Assembly (NCBI GenBank): GCA_913776255.1
Contig: CAJYLV010000012.1
Coordinates: 1 to 63,211, forward strand
DNA: 63,211 nt
Direction: 5' to 3'
Source of the DNA: an uncultured Sphingomonas sp.
GTDB taxonomy: Bacteria; Pseudomonadota; Alphaproteobacteria; Sphingomonadales; Sphingomonadaceae
Shown here: positions 16,083 through 27,610 of the stretch, piece after piece
How the letters are laid out: every line of letters begins with the position of its first letter
How positions within the stretch are numbered: position 1 is the stretch's first letter
Program-made: the position numbers and the translations under genes
The notes under the pieces: generated by a model
Databases searched by the model: none
Seen by the model: the letters and a program-made list of their open reading frames with translations, nothing else
Told to the model about the DNA's origin: nothing

Positions 16083-17084
16083 ATGCGCTTCTTTTCCGAC
16101 AATGCCGCCCCCGTTCACCCCGCCGTGCTGCGCGCGATCGCCGCGGCGGACACGCTCGACACCGCCTATGACGGCGATCGCTGGTCGAAGGCGCTCGACG
16201 AACGCTTCTCGGCCTTGTTCGAGACCGCGGTGCGCGTGCTGTGGGTGCCGAGCGGCACCGCCGCCAATTGCCTCGCGCTCGCCGCCTTGTGCCCGCCGCA
16301 CGGCGCGGTGGTCTGCCACCGCGAGGCGCATATCCAGAACGACGAATGCGGCGCGCCCGAATTCTACACGCACGGCGCCAAGCTGCTGCTCGCCGAGGGC
16401 GACGGCGCGAAACTGACCCCCGCCATCGCCGCGGCGGTGCTCGACCGCCAGCGCTACGACGTCCACCAGCAGCGCCCGCACGCACTGTCGATCACCAACG
16501 CCACCGAATATGGCCGCGTCTATACGCCGGCCGAGGTCGCCGCGCTCGGTGCGCTGGCGAAGGAGCGCAGCCTCGGCTTCCATATCGACGGCGCGCGCTT
16601 CGCCAATGCGGTCGTGTCGACCGGCGCGTCGCCTGCCGATCTGACGTGGCGCGGCGGGGCGGATGCGCTCAGCTTCGGCTTCGTCAAGAACGGCGGGATG
16701 AACGCCGAGGCCTTGGTGTTCTTCGACCACGACCTCGCCGACGCGACGCTCTACCGTCGCAAGCGCGCCGGGCATCTGCTGTCGAAGGGCCGCTATCTCG
16801 CCGCGCAATTGCTCGCGATGCTCGATGACGACGTGTGGCTCGACTGCGCGCGCGGCGCGAATGCCGGCGCGGCGCTGCTGGCGCAGGCGGCGGGTGCGCG
16901 ACTGCTCCATCCGGTCGAGGCGAATGAGGTGTTCCTGCGCGTCACCGCCGACGAGGCCGCGTCGCTGCGCGCCGCCGGGTTCGACTTCTACGACTGGGGC
17001 GTCGGCGAGGCGCGGCTGGTGGTCAGCTGGAACCAGCGCGCTGAGGACATCCGCCCGCTCGCCGACGCGATCGCCGCGTTCTGA
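16083..17084 (+). CDS. ltaE: Low-specificity L-threonine aldolase
   Basis: This PLP enzyme cleaves threonine or allo-threonine to glycine and acetaldehyde in the cytoplasm. In the 333 residues the fold-type I features are clear: FFSDNAAPVHP at the start, PSGTAANCLAL (56-66) for phosphate binding, HIDGAR (167-172) with Asp169 contacting the pyridine nitrogen, and Lys202 in SFGFVKNGG as the Schiff-base lysine. The length is near the family norm. The EamA transporter gene overlaps its stop by one base, suggesting co-expression and a possible role in amino acid or metabolite export. Confidence 0.9.
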   Translation: MRFFSDNAAPVHPAVLRAIAAADTLDTAYDGDRWSKALDERFSALFETAVRVLWVPSGTAANCLALAALCPPHGAVVCHREAHIQNDECGAPEFYTHGAKLLLAEGDGAKLTPAIAAAVLDRQRYDVHQQRPHALSITNATEYGRVYTPAEVAALGALAKERSLGFHIDGARFANAVVSTGASPADLTWRGGADALSFGFVKNGGMNAEALVFFDHDLADATLYRRKRAGHLLSKGRYLAAQLLAMLDDDVWLDCARGANAGAALLAQAAGARLLHPVEANEVFLRVTADEAASLRAAGFDFYDWGVGEARLVVSWNQRAEDIRPLADAIAAF

Positions 17085-18025
17085 TGGCGCCCGCCGATCC
17101 CCCCAACAGCACGCGCGCCGCGGTGCTGGTGCCGTTCGCGCTGGTGGTGCTGATCTGGGGCTCGACGTGGATCGTGATCCGCGACCAGCTCCACGGTGGC
17201 GCGGTCGCGGTCCCCGCCAGCTGGTCGGTCAGCTACCGCTTCCTCGTCGCGGGGCTCACGCTCGCTGGGGTGGCGGCATGGCAGCGCACCCCCGGCACGC
17301 GCGCGCTGTTCGCGCAACCCGGCTTCTGGCGCTTCGCCGGTCTGCTCGGCGTGTTCCAGTTCGTGCTCAACTTCAACTTCGTCTACCGTGCCGAGGAGCA
17401 TATCACCTCCGGGCTGGTGGCGGTGATCTTCGCGCTGCTGCTCGTTCCCAACGCCTTGTTCGCGCGCGTCTTCCTCGGTCAGCGGCTTGGGCGGCAATTG
17501 CTGGTCGGGTCGGCGATCGCGATGAGCGGGGTGGCGCTGCTGTTCATCAAGGAAGCACGCGGCGATCCCGGCGGCCCGACCGAATCGCTGATCGGCATCG
17601 CCTTCACGCTCTGCGCGATCCTGTCGGCCTCGACCGCCAATGTCATGCAGGCGACCAAGACCGCCACGCGCTATCCGATGACGCCGACGCTCGCCACCGC
17701 GATGCTGATCGGAGCCGCGATCGATGCCGGCTGGGCGTGGCTCACCACCGGCGCGCCGGTGTTCGACTGGCGCCCCGGCTATGTCGCGGGCGTCCTGTAC
17801 CTTGGGATCATCGCCTCGGCGCTGGCCTTCACGCTGTACTTCCGCATCATCCGCACGATCGGCCCGGCCAAGGCGGCATATAACGGCGTGATCGTGCCGG
17901 TGATCGCAATGCTGCTCTCGACGGTGTTCGAGGGCTATCGCTGGACGTTGCTGGCGGCAGCCGGCGCGGGGCTCGCCGCGGTGGGGCTGGTGGTGGCGCT
18001 CAGCGCGCGCAGGCCGGCGCGGTAA
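17084..18025 (+). CDS. EamA/DMT family transporter
   Basis: The 313-residue protein is almost entirely hydrophobic, with about ten membrane segments arranged as two EamA repeats. The first begins with LVPFALVVLIWGSTWIVI and the second after PTESLIGIAFTLCAILSA. Motifs typical of the drug/metabolite superfamily include WGSTW and the C-terminal YLGIIASALAFTLYF...AAYNGVIVPVIAMLLS pattern. Substrates of such exporters range from amino acids to nucleosides; coupling to threonine aldolase hints at amino acids but proves nothing. Its last 91 bases overlap the 3' end of the convergent SDR gene. Confidence 0.87.
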   Translation: MAPADPPNSTRAAVLVPFALVVLIWGSTWIVIRDQLHGGAVAVPASWSVSYRFLVAGLTLAGVAAWQRTPGTRALFAQPGFWRFAGLLGVFQFVLNFNFVYRAEEHITSGLVAVIFALLLVPNALFARVFLGQRLGRQLLVGSAIAMSGVALLFIKEARGDPGGPTESLIGIAFTLCAILSASTANVMQATKTATRYPMTPTLATAMLIGAAIDAGWAWLTTGAPVFDWRPGYVAGVLYLGIIASALAFTLYFRIIRTIGPAKAAYNGVIVPVIAMLLSTVFEGYRWTLLAAAGAGLAAVGLVVALSARRPAR

Positions 18026-18756
18026 TCGGGGAAGCGCGGGCGCCAGTTCAGCACCCGCTTCGCCTTGCCGTTCGCCACGCGGCGGTTCTCGGCATGGAAG
18101 CCGCGTGCCGCGGGCGACAGCTGCTCCAGCGGCACCACCGGCGGCGGCGCAAGCCCCAGCAGCTGCGCGGCATAGCTGACCACCTCGTCCTGCGGTGCGG
18201 GCAGATCGTCGGCGAGATTATACGCCCCCGCCGGCGCGCGGAACCCGGCCACCACCCCGCTGGCGAGATCCGCGACGTGCACGCGGCTGAACACCTGTCC
18301 CGCGATGCCGGTCCGATGCGCCTCGCCGCGCGCGACGCGCGTCAGCGGCGACCGTCCCGGACCGTAGATACCCGGCAGCCGGAACACCCTTGCCCCGCGC
18401 GCGCCCCACGCCGCATCGGCGACATTGCGCAGCGGTCGCCGTCCGCGATCGGCGGCGGCTTCTTCGTCCACCCACGCCCCTCCGGTATCGCCATAGACCC
18501 CCGTCGAGGAAAGATAGCCGAGCCATCGCCCGGCGAGCGCCGCGTCATAATGGCGCAGCACCGGATCGCCCGTCTCGTCGGGCGGCACCGACGAGAGCAC
18601 ATGCGTGCTCGCCGCCAGCCCGGCGCGGACCGCGGCCGCGTCGTCGAAGCGGATCGTGCCGTCGCGTCCATCGCGGGTGGTGGCCAGCACCGGCGCACCC
18701 GCTGCGTCCGCGACCGCACGCGCCGCATAGCCCAGCCCGAAGACGAACAACCGCAT
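17935..18756 (-). CDS. NAD(P)-binding SDR/epimerase family protein (YeeZ-like)
   Basis: This 273-residue protein opens with a nucleotide-binding strand-loop-helix, LFVFGLGYAARAVADAA, and continues with SSVPPDETGDPVL, YLSSTGVYGDTGGAWVDE and VFRLPGIYGPGRS, typical of the extended SDR proteins annotated as YeeZ or NAD-dependent epimerase. The Ser-x-Tyr arrangement around SSTGVYG is conserved, while the usual YxxxK lysine is not obvious. The substrate is unknown. The C-terminal 30 codons overlap the transporter gene on the other strand, and this tail is Ala/Pro-rich and probably poorly conserved. Confidence 0.82.
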   Translation of the reverse strand: MRLFVFGLGYAARAVADAAGAPVLATTRDGRDGTIRFDDAAAVRAGLAASTHVLSSVPPDETGDPVLRHYDAALAGRWLGYLSSTGVYGDTGGAWVDEEAAADRGRRPLRNVADAAWGARGARVFRLPGIYGPGRSPLTRVARGEAHRTGIAGQVFSRVHVADLASGVVAGFRAPAGAYNLADDLPAPQDEVVSYAAQLLGLAPPPVVPLEQLSPAARGFHAENRRVANGKAKRVLNWRPRFPDYRAGLRALSATTSPTAASPAPAAASNVQR

Positions 18757-18884
18757 CGACGATCCCTTCCAGACGCGACACCGGCCCGCCTCCCGGCCTC
18801 GCTCCCCCGGCGTCGTGCCGGGCGAGCGAAGCGGGGAGCGCGGGCCGGCACCGATCCGCGCGTCAGCGCGTCCCGGCGGGCTGC

Positions 18885-19607
18885 TTAGGCGAAGCGCACC
18901 CGGGCGTCCACGCGGCGGCGACGCAGCGCGACACCTGCCATCGCGAACCCGGCGACCATCATCGCCCAGGTCGCAGGCTCGGGCACCGGCGAGGTCATGC
19001 CGGTGCGGATCGTGTCGATCGACAGATCGGCGACCGTCGGGGCGCCGAACGCACCGGTCGCGGCGTTGCGGTTGGCGATCTTCAGCACGCCCTTGGCATT
19101 GTCGGCCAGCGTCAGGTCGCTCAGCGCGATCGCCCCGACGCCGGGCTGCGACAGGACGTTGCGCAGCGTGTCGAAGCCGAGGCTGAGCAGCGTATTGTCA
19201 TTGGGCTTCTGCGACAGATCGGTATCGTCGACGAAGAAGGTCGCCGAATCGGTCCCGCCATTGCCCGCGGCATCGGTGGTCCGCACGAAGCCGTTGAACG
19301 ACCCCGCGAAGCGATAGCTTCCCGAACCGATCGTCAGCAGCGCACTGACCGGCGACGCCGCGCCCCGACCCGCCAGATACGACGACGTGGCGGTCTCCAC
19401 CATCGTGCTGCCGGTCGCCGCCTCGATCGTGAAGATCGCGCTGAACGCCTGCCCCGCCAGGCTCGAACCGACCGCCCCGAACTGGCCGCCGGCGTCGATC
19501 CCGCTCATCACCTTGCCGCTTACCGTCACCGTGGTCGGCGCCGCCGCGGCGGGCAAGGCCGCCACCGTCAGCGCCGCTACCGCAGCGCAACTCCACATCT
19601 TCAGCAT
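18885..19607 (-). CDS. PEPxxWA-CTERM sorting domain protein
   Basis: The 240-residue protein has an N-terminal signal peptide (MLKMWSCAAVAALTVAALPAAAA) and the C-terminal VPEPATWAMM, hydrophobic span and RRRRV cluster of exosortase-sorted proteins. The body is a Ser/Thr/Gly-rich, probably beta-sandwich domain. The ATG at 19607 follows an AGGGG site; a GTG at 19616 is less likely. Its location next to a secreted glycosidase and glycosyltransferases fits the usual link between this sorting class and exopolysaccharide production. Confidence 0.9.
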   Translation of the reverse strand: MLKMWSCAAVAALTVAALPAAAAPTTVTVSGKVMSGIDAGGQFGAVGSSLAGQAFSAIFTIEAATGSTMVETATSSYLAGRGAASPVSALLTIGSGSYRFAGSFNGFVRTTDAAGNGGTDSATFFVDDTDLSQKPNDNTLLSLGFDTLRNVLSQPGVGAIALSDLTLADNAKGVLKIANRNAATGAFGAPTVADLSIDTIRTGMTSPVPEPATWAMMVAGFAMAGVALRRRRVDARVRFA

Positions 19608-19787
19608 CGTCAACACCCCTGTCTACGCAACATGCCCGATCAGGAATGGCGAGCCGCTATGATATAGACAAGCAACGCTTATTCTTAACGTTGCCCGACA
19701 TCGGGACGCTTTTCAACGGTGTGTTCCAGGACGGGAACCACCCGCGCGGACGACGGTTGTTGCCACCCGCGCGGATCGTCCCGCCGG

Positions 19788-22436
<2,649 letters not shown>

Positions 22437-22506
22437 ACGCCCCACAATCATCTTTACAAGTGAGGTTGATGGCTAATTAACTATTCGGGTGTCGAGCGCC
22501 CCGACC

Positions 22507-22530
22507 GGCCGGAGCGCTTCGGCTCCGGCC
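22507..22530. terminator. GC-rich hairpin between RTX and acyltransferase genes
   Basis: GGCCGGAGC pairs with GCTCCGGCC around a six-base loop. It lies just after the acyltransferase stop on the minus strand. There is no T tract, so it may slow or attenuate transcription rather than act as a strong terminator. Confidence 0.35.
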
Positions 22531-22557
22531 CTTCGATGCCCCGAAAGGAAGCGCCCC

Positions 22558-23652
22558 TCAGGTCGCGGACGGTGGCAGCGCCGGGCCCGTCGCCTCGACG
22601 CCGAGCGCGGTCGGCTCGTGCCGGATCGCCTGCGGATCGCGCTTCGGCCAGCGATGCGACAGCCGGATCGCCGGCAATTCGATCCACGTATAGGTCACCA
22701 TCGCCAGCGGCACCGACACGAGCATGACCGCGACGATATACGTCCAGCCGGTCAGCCCCACCGCGCTCATCCCCCATAAGGCGAACGTGTGCACCAGATA
22801 GACCGAGTAGCTGATCTCGCCGAGCTTGCGCAGGACGACTTCAAGCGCGGTGGGCAGCCGCAGCAGGAAGGAGCCGAAGAACACCAGATAGCCGACCGCC
22901 CACGACAGCAGCACCGCCCGCAGCGTGAATTCGACCTTGCCGTGATAGTCGACGACGCCGAACCCGATCACCAGCCCGGCCACGATCGCGCCGATCAGCA
23001 GCACGGCCGGGGCCAGCACCATCCGCCGCGCCTCCTCCGAGGTCGCGCGATAGGCGAACAGGCCGATCCCGCAGGTCGCGAGCATCCCGACGCGCCCCAT
23101 CGGTGCGCGATGTCCGGCGAGCGTGAGCGCGATCCCCGCGCCGATCACCACCGCGAACAGCCCGGCGAGCAGCCATGCCGACCGGTTCCGGCCGATGAAG
23201 AACAGCCCGGCGAACAGCACGTACCAGATCGCCTCGATCGACAGCGTCCACGAATTGCCGACGTAATTGGTCGTGTGGAGATAGGCGGAAGCGAAGCCGA
23301 GTTGCGCGACGATCGTGCGGACATCCAGCTTCCCGCCGACGATCAGATAGCTCGCCACGAACGTGACGAGGTAGAGCGGATAGATCCGCAGGATGCGGCT
23401 GGTCGCGAACCGCTTCAGGCTCCGCCCCTTCTCCAGACTGAGCGGGATGACGAAGCCCGAGACGAGGAAGAAGGCGATCACCGCGGCCTGGCCGGGATTG
23501 AACCACGCGATCAGGAAGTGCTGATCGGCGCCGAAGATACCGGCGCGTTCCGACGCATGCTGGAACGCGACCATCAGCGCGGCGATGCCGCGGACGATGT
23601 CGATGTTCCCGTAGCGCGTCGCGCCCGCCCGCGCCGGTTCCTTGATGGCCAT
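22558..23652 (-). CDS. Acyltransferase family 3 membrane protein (OafA/YrhL-like)
   Basis: This enzyme would transfer acetyl or other acyl groups to sugars during surface polysaccharide assembly. The 364 residues begin with the family motif NIDIVRGIAALMVAFQHA, whose His is catalytic in relatives, and include FFLVSGFVIPLS, RILRIYPLY and NSWTLSIEAIWYVLF. About ten membrane helices follow, with SYSVYLVHTFALW near the C-terminus. The start at 23652 is the first ATG before this motif. It is divergent from a second, distinct acyltransferase of the same family; the 343-base space between them shows no clear promoter to me. Confidence 0.88.
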   Translation of the reverse strand: MAIKEPARAGATRYGNIDIVRGIAALMVAFQHASERAGIFGADQHFLIAWFNPGQAAVIAFFLVSGFVIPLSLEKGRSLKRFATSRILRIYPLYLVTFVASYLIVGGKLDVRTIVAQLGFASAYLHTTNYVGNSWTLSIEAIWYVLFAGLFFIGRNRSAWLLAGLFAVVIGAGIALTLAGHRAPMGRVGMLATCGIGLFAYRATSEEARRMVLAPAVLLIGAIVAGLVIGFGVVDYHGKVEFTLRAVLLSWAVGYLVFFGSFLLRLPTALEVVLRKLGEISYSVYLVHTFALWGMSAVGLTGWTYIVAVMLVSVPLAMVTYTWIELPAIRLSHRWPKRDPQAIRHEPTALGVEATGPALPPSAT

Positions 23653-23995
23653 GTCCTCACGCCCCCCGCGTTGAAGGCGACGATCATCGCCGCGCCTGTG
23701 CTTGCCCCGCCGACGATCACGCCAGATGTGGGGCCGCCGCGCGCCTCCCGTTAGATCGCGCGCCGCACGTACGCCACATGCAAGCCCGTGCCGATTTGTC
23801 CCACAACGGAACCATCGCCCGGCCGAGCAGATGACCGGCGGCAGGAACGCGCTGTCGCAGGGCTCCACGCGCAACGCCTTGCGCCGCCCGCGCATTCGCG
23901 GGCAGATAGCGGCTTTGCAGCATTGATGCATCGAACGCGCGCCGCGCACCGGTCCGGGTTGGCTGGCGGCGTTCGATGATGGCAGGGAAGCAGCG

Positions 23996-25141
23996 ATGAT
24001 GAGTCCAGCAGCGCCGACGTCCGGCGAGGCCGCGCCGCACGACAGGGCGAAGGCGTCGCAGACGTTCGAGGGCGTCCAGATCCTGCGCGGCTTCGCGGCG
24101 ATGATCGTGGTGTTCCACCATATGTGCTGGGTCATCACGACCTATCATCCGGGCCAGTCCGCGATCGCGACCTTTCGTCGCCTCGCCGAGGTCGGAGCCG
24201 GCGGCGTGGACGTGTTCTTCTGCATCAGCGGGCTGGTGATCGCGCATGCCGCGCGCAACCTGTCGGCGGGGGCGGGCAATGCCCGCACCTTCGCCTGGCG
24301 CCGGCTGCTGCGGGTGCTGCCGCCCTATTGGATCTTCACCGCGCTGCTGTTGCTGCTGTGGGCGGCGGGGATCGGGCTGAAGGGCCTCAACGTCACGCCG
24401 GGGCTGGTGATCGCGTCCTTCCTGCTGATCCCGTGGCCGAAGACCACCGCGGCCGGCGCGATGAGCTATCACCCGATCCTCGACGTCGGCTGGACGCTGA
24501 CGTTCGAGATGTATTTCTACGCGATCTGCACGATCGTCATCGCACTCGCGGGCGGGCGTCGGATCTGGCCGTGGACGATCGCGGCGCTCGGCGTCGTCGC
24601 GGCGCTTAGCCTGATGACCGTGGGCCCGGATGGGGTCGCCTCCGCGACCCTCGCCTCGCCATTGCTGTGCGAGTTCGTCGCGGGCGTGCTGCTGGCCCGC
24701 TTCGTCGCCGGCCGGGTCGCCCCCGCCACCGGCCGCCTCCTGATCGCGCTCGGCGTCGCCGGGTTCGTCGCATCGATCTTCCTGCCCGATCCGATGACGT
24801 GGCGCGTACTCTGCTGGGGCGTGCCGGGCGTCCTGCTCGTCGCGGGCGCGGTATTGATCCCGGTCCGCCTCGACACGCCTCTGTCGCGGCTCTTCGGTTT
24901 CCTCGGGACCGCCTCTTATACCATCTATCTCGTCCACCCGTTCTTCACGCTGATCGCGGGCACCTTGCTCAAGCGCGGAACGATGACGCAGGTCCCGCCC
25001 GACCTGCTGCTGATCGCCCTGACCGTCATCGCCGTGGCCGGCTCGGCGATCAGCTGGTTCTTCGTGGAAGGGCCGTTGATCCGCTTGCTCAAGCCGCGCT
25101 CGCGCACCGCCACGCTGGCGCAGCGATCGCTGCGCACGTGA
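23996..25141 (+). CDS. Acyltransferase family 3 membrane protein (OafA/YrhL-like)
   Basis: This is a second acyltransferase, 381 residues, with QILRGFAAMIVVFHH at about 28-42, VDVFFCISGLVIAHAA, RRLLRVLPPYWIF and VGWTLTFEMYFYA. Late in the protein comes SYTIYLVHPFFTL. It is not a simple duplicate of the divergent gene at 22558-23652, because the motifs are the same but most of the rest differs. It probably decorates a polysaccharide with acyl groups at the inner membrane. A GGGAAG site precedes the ATG at 23996. Confidence 0.88.
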   Translation: MMSPAAPTSGEAAPHDRAKASQTFEGVQILRGFAAMIVVFHHMCWVITTYHPGQSAIATFRRLAEVGAGGVDVFFCISGLVIAHAARNLSAGAGNARTFAWRRLLRVLPPYWIFTALLLLLWAAGIGLKGLNVTPGLVIASFLLIPWPKTTAAGAMSYHPILDVGWTLTFEMYFYAICTIVIALAGGRRIWPWTIAALGVVAALSLMTVGPDGVASATLASPLLCEFVAGVLLARFVAGRVAPATGRLLIALGVAGFVASIFLPDPMTWRVLCWGVPGVLLVAGAVLIPVRLDTPLSRLFGFLGTASYTIYLVHPFFTLIAGTLLKRGTMTQVPPDLLLIALTVIAVAGSAISWFFVEGPLIRLLKPRSRTATLAQRSLRT

Positions 25142-25379
25142 TTCCGCCGCGCTTCGCCGCATGCCGCGGGCGGTGCAGCCGGTCGGGAAATCGCGCGATC
25201 GTTACGCGCTTGCGCGCGGCGGACGCACGCGGCAGAAGGCGCCGCGTGCGAGGCTGCCGCCGGAACGAGCGGGCGTGTTCATGATACGGCAGGGAGTTTG
25301 AGCTGGTGCAACGGGTTGTGCCCACGCGTGAAAGGTCGTCGCGACGCGGCGACGGGCGTCATGCCGCGGCGATGGGCGT

Positions 25380-26528
25380 ATGATGACGGCGGGCAACCCC
25401 TTGCGTATCTGTCTCGTGATCGAGGCGGGCGGCGGCGGCGCCAGCCGCCATGTGCTCGACCTCGCCGGCGCATTCCAGGCGCGCGGCCACCACGTCCATC
25501 TGATCTATTCGGCGGTGCGCGCCGAGGCGCGGCACCTCGCCGAGATCGCCGCGCTGCCGATCACCGCCGAGCCGCTGGAGATGCACCGTTCGCTCGGGCT
25601 GCACGACTTCGCCTCGGCACGCGCGCTGGGCGTCGCGGTGCGCCGCGCCGGTCCGTTCGACATCGTCCACGGCCACAGCTCGAAGGCCGGCGCGCTGGTC
25701 CGGCTCGCCGACGTCGGCGGGGCGAAGCGCGTCTATACGCCGCACGCGTTTCGCGGGCTCGACGTCGGCGCCTCGCTGCCCGCGCGGCTGTTGTTCAACG
25801 GCGCGGAGATCGCGCTCGGCCTCACCCGCACCGACGCGCTGATCGCGGTGTCGAGCGAGGAGCTGGCGTTCGCGCGCAAGCTGCACATCGCCGACGGCCG
25901 CTGTCACCTGATCCGCAACGGCGTCATCACCATCCCGGACGTGACACGCGCGCAGGCACGCGCCGCGCTCGGCCTGCCCGAGGACGCGCCGGTGATCGGC
26001 TTCGTCGGGCGCCTCTCCTATCAGAAAGCGCCCGAGCGCTTCGTCGAGGCGATGCGCCGCGCGATGGCGCAGGTGCCGGCGCTGCGCGCGGTGCTGCTCG
26101 GTGATGGCGAATGCGCCGATGAGGTCGAACGTGACCTCGCCGCGTCGGGCATGGCCGACCGCTTCATCTGGAAACGCGCCGCCAAGGCGCAGGACTATCT
26201 GCCCGCCTTCGATGCGGTGATGATGACCAGCCGCTATGAGGGGCTGTCCTACGTCCTGCTCGAAAGCCTCGCCGCGCACGTCCCGATCGTCACCACCGAC
26301 GTGGCGGGCGCGCAGGACGTGATCGGCGACACCGGCTGCGGCGTGATCGTCGCCAACGACGACGCGGTGGTCGACCGGCTGGTCGACGCCGCGACCCTGA
26401 TCGGCACCGATGCGGACGCGCGCGCCGCGATGGCCGCCGCCGCCGCGCGGCGCAGCAACGAGGTGAACGGCATGCGCATGATCGACGAAACCGAGCGACT
26501 GTATCGCCAGCTGGTCGGCCAGCCTTGA
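25380..26528 (+). CDS. Glycosyltransferase family 4
   Basis: The 382 residues form a GT-B enzyme: the N-terminal donor-free domain starts LRICLVIEAGGGGASRHVLDLA and the C-terminal domain has VIGFVGRLSYQKAPERF. The E-x7-E signature is seen in SRYEGLSYVLLESLA. It adds a sugar from a nucleotide donor to a lipid-linked acceptor with retention of configuration. It is first of three glycosyltransferase genes that overlap end to end. The start is either 25380 or the adjacent ATG at 25383; no strong ribosome site is visible. Confidence 0.9.
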   Translation: MMTAGNPLRICLVIEAGGGGASRHVLDLAGAFQARGHHVHLIYSAVRAEARHLAEIAALPITAEPLEMHRSLGLHDFASARALGVAVRRAGPFDIVHGHSSKAGALVRLADVGGAKRVYTPHAFRGLDVGASLPARLLFNGAEIALGLTRTDALIAVSSEELAFARKLHIADGRCHLIRNGVITIPDVTRAQARAALGLPEDAPVIGFVGRLSYQKAPERFVEAMRRAMAQVPALRAVLLGDGECADEVERDLAASGMADRFIWKRAAKAQDYLPAFDAVMMTSRYEGLSYVLLESLAAHVPIVTTDVAGAQDVIGDTGCGVIVANDDAVVDRLVDAATLIGTDADARAAMAAAAARRSNEVNGMRMIDETERLYRQLVGQP

Positions 26529-27610
26529 TGCAGACCGTCTTCATCAACGGGCGCTTCCTGACCCAGCCGATCAGCGGCGTGCAACGCTATGCGCAGGAGA
26601 TCGTCACCGCGCTCGACGCGCTGGCCGGCGACGGCGCGCTGCCGGCGCGCTACGTGCTGCTCACCCCGCCGGGCGCGCGCACGCTGCCGCTGCGCCACAT
26701 CGAGACGCGCACGATCGGCAAGCGCGCCGGCCATTACTGGGATCAGGTCGATTACGCCCGCGCCGCCAGTGCCGGCACCGCTTTGTGCCTCGCGATGACC
26801 GGCCCGGTCGCGCTGCGCCGGCAGGTGGTGGTGATCCACGACGCCGCCGTGCAGCGCCATCCCGAGCATTTCAGCAAGCCCTATGTCTTCGCGCACAGCT
26901 GGCTCGACCGGCTGCTCGCGCGCCGCGCGGTGGTGGCGACCGTCTCCGAATTCTCGCGCCGCGAACTCGCCGAGGTGCTGCCGGTCGCGGCGAAGGACAT
27001 CGTCGTCGCCCCCAACGGCGCCGAGCATCTGTCGATCGCGCCCGACGCCGGCGTGGTCGAGCGGCTGGGGCTGAGCAAGGGCGGCTATTTCCTGACACTC
27101 GGCAATCTCACCCGCAACAAGAACCTCGCGGTGGCGCTGCGCGCGCTGGCGCGGCTCGAGCCGGGCAGCGCGAAGCTGGTCGCGGTCGGCCGCATGGACC
27201 GCTCGGTATTCGGTTCGGCCGGACTGCCCGAGCCGGGCGCCGACGTGCTGCTCCCGGGCCGGCTCGACGATGCCGAGGTCGCCGGGCTGATGCAGGGCGC
27301 GCGCGCGCTGATCTTCCCGAGCATCTACGAGGGGTTCGGCATCCCGCCGTTGGAGGCGTTCGTCAACGAATGTCCGGTGCTCGCCAGCACCGCCCCCGCG
27401 GTGCAGGAGGTGTGCGGCGACGCCGCCGATTATTTCGAGCCGCATGACGACGCGACGCTCGCGCGGCTGATGCAGATGCTGCTCGACGACCACGACGGCG
27501 CGCTGCGTCGCGACCGGCTCGACAAGGGCAGGCAGCGCGTCGCGCGCTATACGTGGCGCGGCTCGGCGCAGATCCTCGCCGACGCCTGCGCGAAGGTCGC
27601 CGCGCGATGA
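26528..27610 (+). CDS. Glycosyltransferase family 4
   Basis: This GT-B enzyme (360 residues) opens with VFINGRFLTQPISGVQRYAQEI, the pattern of mannosyl/rhamnosyl transferases in capsule and O-antigen loci. It continues with VVIHDAAVQRHPEHF, YFLTLGNLTRNKNL and the E-x7-E motif in FPSIYEGFGIPPLEAF. Sugar specificity cannot be deduced. The ATG at 26528 shares a base with the previous stop, and the next start overlaps its own stop by four bases, so the three enzymes are probably made in fixed ratio. Confidence 0.9.
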   Translation: MQTVFINGRFLTQPISGVQRYAQEIVTALDALAGDGALPARYVLLTPPGARTLPLRHIETRTIGKRAGHYWDQVDYARAASAGTALCLAMTGPVALRRQVVVIHDAAVQRHPEHFSKPYVFAHSWLDRLLARRAVVATVSEFSRRELAEVLPVAAKDIVVAPNGAEHLSIAPDAGVVERLGLSKGGYFLTLGNLTRNKNLAVALRALARLEPGSAKLVAVGRMDRSVFGSAGLPEPGADVLLPGRLDDAEVAGLMQGARALIFPSIYEGFGIPPLEAFVNECPVLASTAPAVQEVCGDAADYFEPHDDATLARLMQMLLDDHDGALRRDRLDKGRQRVARYTWRGSAQILADACAKVAAR

